Positions 15,726 through 23,247 of a stretch of 37,975 nucleotides of DNA are shown here, one piece after another. This DNA is from DASZTV01 sp035548125. GTDB lineage: Bacteria > Actinomycetota > Actinomycetes > JAFAQI01. Made by a program: the position numbers and the translations under genes. Each line of letters starts with the position of its first letter. The stretch's first letter is position 1. Under the pieces are notes generated by a model that saw only the letters and a list, made by a program, of their open reading frames with translations, made no database searches and had not been told where the DNA came from. The stretch spans positions 1-37,975 of the forward strand of contig DASZTV010000030.1 in assembly GCA_035548125.1 (NCBI GenBank), written 5' to 3'.

Positions 15726-15863
15726 CTAGTACGACAGGGAACCGTCACCGAGCCCGAGCCGAATCTGCGTGCGGTCCTCCTCACTCAGCGCCGCCCACTC
15801 GTTGCGGAACTCGGTGAGCGTTGCGTAGCCGAAGAACTCCTTGACAGCCTTGATCTCAGCCAT
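15726..15863 (-). CDS. Conserved-type 45-aa acidic miniprotein
   Basis: An ATG at 15863 follows a near-perfect Shine-Dalgarno AAGGAGGTGGAC, which decides the start; longer in-frame readings are not needed. The product (MAEIKAVKEFFG ... WAALSEEDRTQIRLGLGDGSLSY) has a helix, then a second helix and a Gly-rich tail. It resembles short unnamed proteins often seen in actinobacterial mobile elements. The function is unknown. It is a single-gene unit closed by a strong hairpin, divergent from the VWA-PP2C-kinase operon. Confidence 0.75.
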   Translation of the reverse strand: MAEIKAVKEFFGYATLTEFRNEWAALSEEDRTQIRLGLGDGSLSY

Positions 15864-16125
15864 GTCCACCTCCTTGGGTCGGTGCCGGCTCAGCTGCGGG
15901 CACCTACATCTAAGAGTCCAGACCGGCGAGCCGTCTGACAGCCCGGAGTCGACGCAGTGCGACCCTCTTGGTCCCAAGATCACGACAACGGGCTATGCGA
16001 ACGATGCACGTGAGACGGGGCAGGTCGCGCGGATACAACCCGATCCAATCTGGGCTGTCAGGGTCTGCGTGACGACGTACTCCTCCGGTTATGGGTCGGC
16101 GCACAGGGCGCCGACGCGACCCCCG

Positions 16126-16131
16126 GAGGAG
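16126..16131 (+). promoter_or_regulatory. Ribosome site fixing the start of the VWA gene
   Basis: GGAGGA with a 4-base gap to the ATG at 16136. It shows that the open frame upstream of 16136 is not translated. Confidence 0.6.
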
Positions 16132-16135
16132 CGCA

Positions 16136-16876
16136 ATGACAGAACCAGAGGTTGTCGAGCGCACGAACGTTGAGCTCGGACAGCTGCTCATGCTGTTCTA
16201 CATTCTTTGCGACGTGTCTGGGTCCATGACACCGGACATCGCCGCGCTCAACAAGGCGTTGGAGCGGCTGCTACTCGCCGTTCGTAACGAGCCGGTGGTA
16301 GACGACGTCGCGCAGATCGGCGTGGCGAGCTTCTCCGACACCGCCAAGATGGTCATTCCGCTTGACCACCCGAGCCGGATCACGATGCGCAACCTGCAGA
16401 TCGAGGGCGGCACGAACTACGGCGCCTCGTTCGAGTTCATCGCCAAGCAGATCGAGAACGACATCGCCGACCTGAAACGGCAGGGGTACAAGGTGTACCG
16501 CCCCTGCGTGTTTTTCCTCACGGACGGCGAGCCGCAAGACGGCGATTGGCACCAGACGTTCACCCGCGCCCTCACGTACGACAAGGCGACGGGGACCGGC
16601 ATGAAGTCGCATCCGATCTTCGTGCCGTTCGGGTTCCGTGACGCGCGCGAGGACGTCATCCGTCAGCTCGCGTACCCGCCTGAGAAGAGCAAGTGGTTCT
16701 TCGCTCGGACTCACGGGATCGAGGAGGCACTTGACGGCATCCTCGACGTGATCATGAAGACAGTCATGACGGGCGGCCTGTCGGCACACCTCGGCGTTGC
16801 TCCGACGCCGTTGGTACCCGTCACGAGCTCCGCGGTCGTCTCGGGGGACTCCGAGTACGACCCGGAATACGTGTAG
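16136..16876 (+). CDS. TerY-like von Willebrand A domain protein
   Basis: A 246-residue single VWA domain. The metal-ion-dependent adhesion site is complete: D26-x-S28-x-S30 in CDVSGSM, Thr93 in GGTNYG, and Asp130 in FLTDGEP. TerY-like VWA proteins are cytosolic and are the scaffold or target of a PP2C phosphatase and a kinase in the TerY-phosphorylation (TerY-P) triad, linked to tellurite/stress gene clusters and reported as anti-phage in screens. The zinc ribbon often fused to the C-terminus of TerY is missing here; a matching ribbon is a separate gene at 22256. The next gene starts 6 bases after its stop. The ATG at 16136 is set by GGAGGA. Confidence 0.92.
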   Translation: MTEPEVVERTNVELGQLLMLFYILCDVSGSMTPDIAALNKALERLLLAVRNEPVVDDVAQIGVASFSDTAKMVIPLDHPSRITMRNLQIEGGTNYGASFEFIAKQIENDIADLKRQGYKVYRPCVFFLTDGEPQDGDWHQTFTRALTYDKATGTGMKSHPIFVPFGFRDAREDVIRQLAYPPEKSKWFFARTHGIEEALDGILDVIMKTVMTGGLSAHLGVAPTPLVPVTSSAVVSGDSEYDPEYV

Positions 16877-16882
16877 CCGGCC

Positions 16883-17764
16883 GTGTCTGATCTCGACTGG
16901 GTCGACCTGAGCCCGTCCCGGGTCGCCATCGGCGACCCGGGACGGGCTGGGCTCGAGATCACCACAGGGCCATGCCCGCCACGGTCCGATATGCCCGACA
17001 TCGAGCTGTCCGCGGCCGAGAACGGCGGCGTAGTCGCCCTCGGCGGATCCGTGCGCGGTCTGCTCCACCGCCGCAACGGCGAGGTCAGGCAGGACGCATT
17101 CGCATACCAGGTGTCAGGAGACGGGCGCTGGATTGCCGTGGTCTGCGACGGCGTCGGATCGTACGGCCGGTCAGACGAGGCCTCAAACCTCGTAGCCCGC
17201 CGCGTCGCCGAGCTGCACTCCGGTGGCTCATCGCTCACTGAGGCGCTGACGGTCGCGAACGAGGAACTACGCGTGCTCGCCGAGTTCGGGACGCCAGATC
17301 CCGACATCGAGGATCGCGACGCGGGGCGAATGGCGACCACCGTCGTCGCGATCTCGGTAGCACTCCAGGACGGCTTGTGGCTCGGGGAGATGTGTTGGGT
17401 CGGGGACTCGGCCGCCTGGCACCTCTCGCCCGAAGGCGAGTGGTCGATGTTGAACGACACCGGCTCCGGGGCGGATGCCGCGCTGCACTCGACCGCCACC
17501 TCGGCGCTGCCGCATGCGGATCCTGTGTTCAAGGCGGTACCGCTCTGCATCGACGGCGGCGCGCTGTTCGTCATGACCGATGGCTTCTCGAATCCCATGG
17601 CCTGGTCAGAAGACGTTCAGCGCGAAGTCGCGGCTCGCTGGTCAACGCCGCCCGACCTGTTCACGTTCGGCGCCCAGGTCGGCTTCCCGCGGCGGGGCCA
17701 CATGGACGACCGGACGGTGGTCGGACTGTGGCCGGCCGCCGACGCAGCCGCCGTCCCGGTATGA
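16883..17764 (+). CDS. PP2C-type protein phosphatase of the TerY-P triad
   Basis: A 293-residue Mn/Mg-dependent Ser/Thr phosphatase. After a variable N-terminus of about 55 residues come the PPM motifs: GEVRQDAFAY (Asp71), VVCDGVGSYG (Asp89-Gly90), MATTVVAI, CWVGDSAAW, VMTDGF and, near the end, DDRTVVG. All metal-binding Asp residues are present, so it should be active. In the triad it removes phosphates placed by the kinase gene downstream. The GTG start at 16883, six bases after the VWA stop, has only a weak ribosome site, so translation may depend on coupling. A strong hairpin separates it from the kinase gene. Confidence 0.9.
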   Translation: MSDLDWVDLSPSRVAIGDPGRAGLEITTGPCPPRSDMPDIELSAAENGGVVALGGSVRGLLHRRNGEVRQDAFAYQVSGDGRWIAVVCDGVGSYGRSDEASNLVARRVAELHSGGSSLTEALTVANEELRVLAEFGTPDPDIEDRDAGRMATTVVAISVALQDGLWLGEMCWVGDSAAWHLSPEGEWSMLNDTGSGADAALHSTATSALPHADPVFKAVPLCIDGGALFVMTDGFSNPMAWSEDVQREVAARWSTPPDLFTFGAQVGFPRRGHMDDRTVVGLWPAADAAAVPV

Positions 17765-17798
17765 CCGCACTTGCTGTACCCGATCCCGGTTGTCAGCC

Positions 17799-17857
17799 GG
17801 TCGATTGCTCTCGCCTCTACCCGGTAGCTGCGTGTTGCCGGGTAGAGGCGATCGACC
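17799..17857 (+). promoter_or_regulatory. Long hairpin between phosphatase and kinase genes
   Basis: Inner arms 17812-17824 and 17838-17850 pair over 13 bp, and outer arms GGTCGAT and ATCGACC extend the stem, with a 6-base bulge on the left side. It ends 8 bases before the kinase ribosome site GAGGAGG. It could be an attenuator that lowers kinase relative to phosphatase, or an RNase processing or stability element. Confidence 0.65.
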
Positions 17858-17878
17858 AGATCTCGAGGAGGTACGCCA

Positions 17879-19372
17879 ATGCCAATGAGCATTGACGAGG
17901 CCTCGCTCGGCCCGCTCACCTTCTTGGCCAAGGGCTCCTTCGGCGAGGTCTACCGCGTCATTGACCAACATCCCGACGTTCCCGGCGCCCTCGCCTACAA
18001 GAAGTTCACTTGCGAGGTTGCGCAGCAGGCTCGTTCAGCGAAGCGCGTGGTCGACTTCCGCGCGTCACTCTCCGCCTCTGAGCGTGACTCCCTCGATGGC
18101 TTCGCTGCCTGGCCCCTTGCGCTCGTCACGGACAGCGCCGGCGACGTGTGCGGGCTCATCATGTGCCTGCTCGAACCGGAGTACTTCTGTGAGCGCATCG
18201 ACCCGGACACTCGGAAACTGAGTTCGCAGCCGCGCGAGATGTCGTGGCTGATCACCACTGCGGAGCAGCGCAAAGCGGCGAAGATTGACCTGCCCGGCAT
18301 CGACCTGACAGACCGGCTGATCCTGCTCGCGAAGCTCGTTTACGCGATCGGATGGCTGCACAAGCGGGGGTGGGTGCTTGGCGACCTGAGCTTCAAGAAC
18401 GTTGCGTTCTCCCTCGACCCCCTTGAAGTCAAGCTGCTCGACTGCGACGGCGTGGCTGAGGTGCGCAACCTCGCGCGGAATCAGTCGTCGACACCGTTTT
18501 GGGATCCGCCGGAATGTCCGATCGCGGGCCCGTCGAAGGGCCTGCACCTGCAGGACCAGGTGACTGACGTCTACAAGCTTGGGCTTGCGATCTTGCGCTG
18601 CCTGACTCCTGGCAAAGGCGCCTCCAACGCGCGTTCGGTCGGCCGGATGACCGACGAGCTCGACGCGACCGGTCGCGACCTGCTCGCCCGGGCCCTCGAT
18701 GCGGACCGTGCTAACCGTCCTACCGCCAAGGAGCTATACGACCTGCTGCGTGCCGCCGTGGCACAACGTGTTTCTGTACCGGTCGTCACCGTGGCGCACC
18801 TCGCGCAGAAGGTTGTGCTCCGCGGCATGGACACCAGGCTCGTGTGGTCGATTAAGGGCGCCGCGAAGGCGCGAATCCTCTTGACCAACGGGGTGACTAT
18901 CGACGTCGACCCGGATGCCAACCCCGCCGGCTACACGTTCTGCCCCGGAGCGAGCGGTCCCGTGACGGTCGAGGCCGAGAACAAGTACGGCAGCGTGACG
19001 GTCGAGTGCGGCGACGTGACGCTGTATGAGTTGCCCGCCTTCGACCTACCGGCCGGCTTGATACCGAGAGTGTCGATCGACCCGATCACGCCGCTGAAGC
19101 TGCCCGCTGCGATGGCCGCCGTCGATCTCCGGCCGCGCCTCGGCGTCGGTGCCCCGACTCTTCCGGTTGGCCTCGTCCCGCCTTCGTACGACGCGATCAG
19201 CGTCCTGCGCCCCTACCGGGCGCTCGACATCAGCTTGCCGTCCCTCAGCCAGACGCTTGGCACCGCCCTTGAGGGCATTGCCGAGGCCATCCGCGCCGAG
19301 ACCGAACAGTTCACCAACCCAATGACCAGTTCGCAGGCGCGAACTGTCTCAGCCGCAAGGAGTGGGCCATGA
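17879..19372 (+). CDS. Divergent Ser/Thr protein kinase of the TerY-P triad
   Basis: A 497-residue kinase. The glycine loop is LAKGSFGEV (residues 16-24), the ATP lysine is Lys41 or Lys42 in AYKKF, the catalytic loop is GDLSFKN (Asp169, Asn174) in place of HRDxxxxN, and the metal-binding segment is LLDCDG (about 186-191) in place of DFG. These changes are typical of the TerY-P kinase group, not signs of decay. After about residue 300 comes a beta-rich part (LVWSIKGAAKARILL ... GPVTVEAENKYGSVTVE) resembling an Ig-like fold, then a Pro/Leu-rich tail. The start ATG at 17879 follows GAGGAGG. The stop overlaps the DUF4407 start by 4 bases. It should phosphorylate partners in this operon, countered by the PP2C protein. 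Confidence 0.88.
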   Translation: MPMSIDEASLGPLTFLAKGSFGEVYRVIDQHPDVPGALAYKKFTCEVAQQARSAKRVVDFRASLSASERDSLDGFAAWPLALVTDSAGDVCGLIMCLLEPEYFCERIDPDTRKLSSQPREMSWLITTAEQRKAAKIDLPGIDLTDRLILLAKLVYAIGWLHKRGWVLGDLSFKNVAFSLDPLEVKLLDCDGVAEVRNLARNQSSTPFWDPPECPIAGPSKGLHLQDQVTDVYKLGLAILRCLTPGKGASNARSVGRMTDELDATGRDLLARALDADRANRPTAKELYDLLRAAVAQRVSVPVVTVAHLAQKVVLRGMDTRLVWSIKGAAKARILLTNGVTIDVDPDANPAGYTFCPGASGPVTVEAENKYGSVTVECGDVTLYELPAFDLPAGLIPRVSIDPITPLKLPAAMAAVDLRPRLGVGAPTLPVGLVPPSYDAISVLRPYRALDISLPSLSQTLGTALEGIAEAIRAETEQFTNPMTSSQARTVSAARSGP

Positions 19373-20886
19373 CATGGGACGCGATCTTCGACCGACTCGC
19401 GCTGATAGGAGGTGCGAATAGCACGACGCTCGAGCAGGTGCCAAAGGCGAAGAAGCGCTTCGTCGCGCTGGGATGTGTGCTGATTGCGACGTCCTTCATG
19501 GCTGCCGTCTCGATGACGTTCGCAATGGCCGACGGAGTGCACGTGCCCCTGCTCGTTGCGCCGTTTATCGGGCTGCTCTGGGGCGGGGTGATCTTCGTGA
19601 TCGACCGGCTCTTCGTCGTCACGATGTCATCGAGCCAGAGCCTGGGACAGCTGCTGCTTATGGCCGCTCCGCGGATCATTGCCGCGGCAGTGATCGGCGT
19701 CGTGGTGTCCATGCCACTCGTGCTGCGAGTCTTCTCGAGCGAGATCAACGAGCAGATGTACAAGGACCAGCTCCTCGCCTCGCATGCGAACGTGGCTCTG
19801 GTCGACAACAGCGCACCTAAGGCAGAGCAGGCTCAGCTTCAGGCGCAGATCCACGCCGACCAGTTGATCCTGGCTGGCCACCTGCCAAACCGCGTCACGA
19901 GCCCCGAGTTGCAGGATGCGCAGGGGCGGATCGCAACCTTGTCGGCGAAGGCGAGCGCTGACTACCAGACGGAGAAGAACGCGCTCGAGGCATGGCAGTG
20001 CGAGCTCTACGGGGCTGGCACCAAGTGCCATGACGCCTCCTACCGGAAGGGCGCCGGCCCCCTCGCAGCTGCCAAACACGACGAGTACGTGCACGCCGTG
20101 TCGATCTACCAGCAGGACGAGCGGGAACTGCGTGCTGCTCGGCAAGCCGCCGGAGTCGCACACAGCGCCGTCGCCACACAGGAGACGACCGACCTAGAGG
20201 CGGCTCAGGCTAAGGCCCGCGCCGAGATGCCCGGCCTCGAAAACCGGCTTGCGGAGGTCAACAGGAAGATCGGCGATCTGGCCGCATCGGGCAACAGCGT
20301 CGTGTCAAACAGCAACGGGCTCCTTGCGCAACTCCGTGCACTCTCGGAGCTGGACCGATCCAGCTTCATGCTGAAGATGGGGCACCTCGTTCTGGCGTTC
20401 TTGTTCTTCCTCATCGAGATCATGCCGGTACTCGCCAAGATCCTCATGAGCTATGGGCCTCCCGACGCGTACGCCATCGTCGATAAGGCCGACGACGACG
20501 AGATCGTGGACCGTCGCCGAGCCGAGCGCGTCGAGCGCCGCAAGATCCTCGAGGGTGCGTCGCAGACGCGGATCGATATCGAGGCGGACATGCGCAAGCA
20601 CGAGCTCTCGCTCGGACTTCTCGCCAACGACATCGTCAAGTCGAAGATGGAGGAGATCCTCCGAGATGCTCTGGAGGAGTGGAAGCGGCAGGCGACGGGC
20701 GCGCTTGCGGCGGCCTCGATGCAAACAATTACCCCGACGCTCACGTCTGGAACAATCCCGACGCCCACCCCACACTTCGCGGGCACGCCGACGACGGCCC
20801 CGCCCGCGCCCGCTCCGGTAAGTACCCCTCCGACCGTCACGAGCACGAACACCGTGCTCGTCCTCCCGGACGCTGCCGAGCTGTGA
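19369..20886 (+). CDS. DUF4407-type membrane protein
   Basis: A 505-residue protein with the layout of the DUF4407 family: three membrane segments near residues 30-52, 58-80 and 101-121, a large charged helical region (about 130-340) likely forming a coiled coil (AQLQAQIHADQLIL, ENRLAEVNRKIGDL), a fourth segment near 350-375 (LAFLFFLIEIMPVLAKIL), then a cytoplasmic charged helix and a Pro/Thr-rich tail. The ATG overlaps the kinase stop. The function of the family is not established. Here it would tie the kinase-phosphatase module to the membrane, perhaps as sensor, phosphotarget or effector. The Pro/Thr-rich tail is a plausible phosphorylation region. Confidence 0.85.
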   Translation: MTWDAIFDRLALIGGANSTTLEQVPKAKKRFVALGCVLIATSFMAAVSMTFAMADGVHVPLLVAPFIGLLWGGVIFVIDRLFVVTMSSSQSLGQLLLMAAPRIIAAAVIGVVVSMPLVLRVFSSEINEQMYKDQLLASHANVALVDNSAPKAEQAQLQAQIHADQLILAGHLPNRVTSPELQDAQGRIATLSAKASADYQTEKNALEAWQCELYGAGTKCHDASYRKGAGPLAAAKHDEYVHAVSIYQQDERELRAARQAAGVAHSAVATQETTDLEAAQAKARAEMPGLENRLAEVNRKIGDLAASGNSVVSNSNGLLAQLRALSELDRSSFMLKMGHLVLAFLFFLIEIMPVLAKILMSYGPPDAYAIVDKADDDEIVDRRRAERVERRKILEGASQTRIDIEADMRKHELSLGLLANDIVKSKMEEILRDALEEWKRQATGALAAASMQTITPTLTSGTIPTPTPHFAGTPTTAPPAPAPVSTPPTVTSTNTVLVLPDAAEL

Positions 20887-22259
20887 GCGACATCGGTTCC
20901 GATGACGCCGGGCGTAACCAGGAGTCCGCGACCGGGTGTGTGCTGGTCGTCGCGTCGTACTCAGACAAGGCCGATGTGGTGGGACAGCAAACCGCGGTTG
21001 CTGGCCAGTTGGCGCTGATGACGCCAACGTTGGGCGACCTGGTCGACGTGCACTTTCTCGACCTCGGCGCTCGGCCCGCGACTGTTGAGTTGCAGCGGAC
21101 TTCGGCCGCGATGATCGCGGAGTACCTCCGCGCCTGCGCCGGTCAACAGGCCGGGCCCTCCGCCGTGACGATGTTTGCGGTCATTCTCGTCGACAGCTCG
21201 CGGCAGGCCGTTCGCCGCGGGCTGCAGGCGTGGATCGAGGACCCGGTGCTCGGCGCGATGCGGGTGCAGTTCTCGGGTGCGGCGACCGTCGATGACGAGA
21301 TCGACCCCGATTCGAGCTCGGCGCTTTCGCGGGGCATCGTCACGCTCCGAGTCGAGGGCCTCCAGGATGGCTCACTCATCAGGCTCATCTCTCGCGTCGC
21401 CGAGTCGATCCTTACCGAGCTGGCGGAGGGTCGCCGCCGAGGGGTAACCCTGGCGGAACTCGATGCGCTCGAGATCGCCGTGCCGGAGTCCGAAGGCGTG
21501 GGACTGGATCTTCAGCTCGACCTCGATCTCGATCTCGCCGAGCTTGAGACAGCGCCGGTCCTAGTTCCCGATGAAGCTGAACCGTTGCCGGTCGCCGTGG
21601 TAGCGGGCGAGTGCGCGACCTCCGCCTTGGAGGCGCGATTGGCTCCTGCGACCAGCAAGCATGGCAAATCGCCGCAGCCGGAAGCCGAAACGGCGCAAGA
21701 GGCACTCGAGGTCGTCTACTTGCTCCTGTACGTGGATGAAGCCTCGGCGGGGACGTCGTGGCGGCGGGCTCGCAAGTTCGTCGATGACATCGTTGGCGGC
21801 CTTCGCGGAATCGAAGGCTGCGATGCGTTGCGCTTGCGGATCCTGCCAGGTATTGACGGAACCGACGCGACGCGGGCGTACCGGCTCGAGGAGATCAGCA
21901 AGAAGGCGGTGCCACGTCAGCGGGACAACGCACCTATTGCGGATCGGCTCGACTCGCTACGGCTTGCGATTGGACGCGATTCAACTCGCTACCTTTCGAG
22001 ACCGAACGCCCCGAAGCCGCTTGTCATCGTCTACTGCGACATCCCGCCGCTCGCTGACGCAATCACGGTCGCTAGGTGCGAGGAGCTGGCCGACCTCGCC
22101 ACCCTGGTTTGGGTGGTCAGTCCCGCCGAGGTGGCAATGATGTCGGATCGTCTGGCCGACGCTAGTCGGGTGTTGCCTGACGGCGCTGAGGTCGCCAGCG
22201 AGGTGTCCGATCTCCTGCGTCACTTGTCGTGCGGCAACGATGGAGGTGAGGAGCGATGA
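20883..22259 (+). CDS. Unknown 458-aa two-lobed protein of the TerY-P operon
   Basis: The GTG at 20883 overlaps the DUF4407 stop (GTGA), which fixes the start. The two halves are both alternating strand/helix (CVLVVASYSDKAD ... MFAVILVDSSRQAV, then VVYLLLYVDEASAG ... KPLVIVYCDIPPLAD), joined by an acidic repeat-like linker (LQLDLDLDLDLAELE, about 205-220). Each half could be a worn VWA-like fold, but no DxSxS is present, so metal binding is unlikely. I do not recognise a family. The stop overlaps the next start (ATGA), so it is made together with the zinc-ribbon protein and probably acts with it. Confidence 0.75.
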   Translation: MSDIGSDDAGRNQESATGCVLVVASYSDKADVVGQQTAVAGQLALMTPTLGDLVDVHFLDLGARPATVELQRTSAAMIAEYLRACAGQQAGPSAVTMFAVILVDSSRQAVRRGLQAWIEDPVLGAMRVQFSGAATVDDEIDPDSSSALSRGIVTLRVEGLQDGSLIRLISRVAESILTELAEGRRRGVTLAELDALEIAVPESEGVGLDLQLDLDLDLAELETAPVLVPDEAEPLPVAVVAGECATSALEARLAPATSKHGKSPQPEAETAQEALEVVYLLLYVDEASAGTSWRRARKFVDDIVGGLRGIEGCDALRLRILPGIDGTDATRAYRLEEISKKAVPRQRDNAPIADRLDSLRLAIGRDSTRYLSRPNAPKPLVIVYCDIPPLADAITVARCEELADLATLVWVVSPAEVAMMSDRLADASRVLPDGAEVASEVSDLLRHLSCGNDGGEER

Positions 22260-22609
22260 CGGATGCTGCCAGATCGCGATCGTTGTGGGTTGCGATGAGG
22301 TGTCAGAGGTCCCGCGACGATCTGATCGGCCGGTTCGACCACATCGACGGCTGGTGGATGCTCGCGTCAACGGACCGTGCGACGTCGTCCTGGTCGAACA
22401 ACGCCGCAGGGTACGGGGTCGTGGGTGACTTCGGCGTCTACTACCGCTATCCGGGGTGCAAGGGCTGCGGCGCCGACAGTTGGGTCAGATGCGGGCGGTG
22501 TGAGCGGCTCAGCTGCTGGGACACGGCGGCCCCCGCGCACACCTGCCCGTGGTGCGGCAACCGCGGCATCGTGTCCGGCCTCGTTCGCTCGCTGACCGCG
22601 GTCGACTGA
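22256..22609 (+). CDS. Free-standing TerY-C-like zinc-ribbon protein
   Basis: A 117-residue protein whose last half has the cysteine pattern of the TerY-C ribbon: CKGCG near residues 68-72, CGRC, a single C before W (LSCWD), then CPWCG near 96-100. In many TerY-P loci this ribbon is the C-terminus of the VWA protein; here it is its own gene four positions further on. The N-terminal 60 residues (Trp-rich: DGWWMLAST...SSWSNNAAGYG) are of unknown type. The ATG overlaps the stop of the 458-aa gene by 4 bases. The likely role is a docking or nucleic-acid-binding adaptor. The match is by motif only, but spacing and order fit well. Confidence 0.75.
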   Translation: MTDAARSRSLWVAMRCQRSRDDLIGRFDHIDGWWMLASTDRATSSWSNNAAGYGVVGDFGVYYRYPGCKGCGADSWVRCGRCERLSCWDTAAPAHTCPWCGNRGIVSGLVRSLTAVD

Positions 22610-22680
22610 CTCGACCTTTCTGCCGGGCCATTCGGTGCGGATCGATGTCAGGCGGGCTGTGGGCGCGCACTCTTCCTGGT

Positions 22681-23247
22681 ATGACGCAGACTCCGGGTGC
22701 TGGGTCGCGCTGGCCACGCCGGCTGATGCCGGTGCCGGTCAGCCGGCTGCAAGTCGATTCATCGGTGGCCGCAACCAGCCCGAAGGGATATAGCGACGCC
22801 GAGCTTCGGCAGGCCATGCGGGATGTGCCGGAGATCTACGCGATGCTCGACCGCGGCGTGCCGCCGCGGGAGATCTTGGACTTGCGCGGCCACTCGGACC
22901 CGCACCTCCGCTCAGTTGGCACGACGTACGGGCATCTGTTCGGCGCTACTCCGTCATCGCAGGTGCTTGCCGCCGACGTCGTCAACGGGCAACTCGAGGT
23001 GACGAAAGGCAACCACAGGATTCGCGCGGCGCGGCAGGCCGGGGTCGAGGTGCTGCCGGTCGAGGTGGCGGCTCAGACCGCTGAGGAGCTCGACGCTGTC
23101 GCTTCGGAAGCGCGGGGCGCCGATCCGGCGCGATACCCGCGTTTCGAGCAGGCTCACGCGCGCGCGACGAGCCTCGGCCGAGACGCCGGGCGTGATCAGG
23201 CCTCGAGCGAACGGTCGGTCAGCCGCGACGAACGGGCCCGGACATGA
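22681..23247 (+). CDS. ParB/sulfiredoxin-like domain protein
   Basis: A 188-residue protein with the ParB N-terminal-type core: LQVDSS near the start, a helical insertion, then VVNGQLEVTKGNHRIRAARQAG with the GxHR motif at Gly110, His112, Arg113 and the following strand VLPVEV. Proteins with this fold bind nucleotides; some are nucleases or CTP switches, and some act on DNA segregation. The C-terminus is an Ala/Arg-rich helix. The ATG at 22681 lacks a good ribosome site. Its stop overlaps the next start by 4 bases, so it is coupled to the VirD4-like ATPase. It may choose or process DNA for that motor. Confidence 0.7.
   Translation: MTQTPGAGSRWPRRLMPVPVSRLQVDSSVAATSPKGYSDAELRQAMRDVPEIYAMLDRGVPPREILDLRGHSDPHLRSVGTTYGHLFGATPSSQVLAADVVNGQLEVTKGNHRIRAARQAGVEVLPVEVAAQTAEELDAVASEARGADPARYPRFEQAHARATSLGRDAGRDQASSERSVSRDERART

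Noticed and set aside
20679..20882. N-terminal extension of the 458-aa protein
   Set aside because: It overlaps the DUF4407 tail in another frame. The GTG at 20883 with a GTGA overlap fits the rest of the operon.
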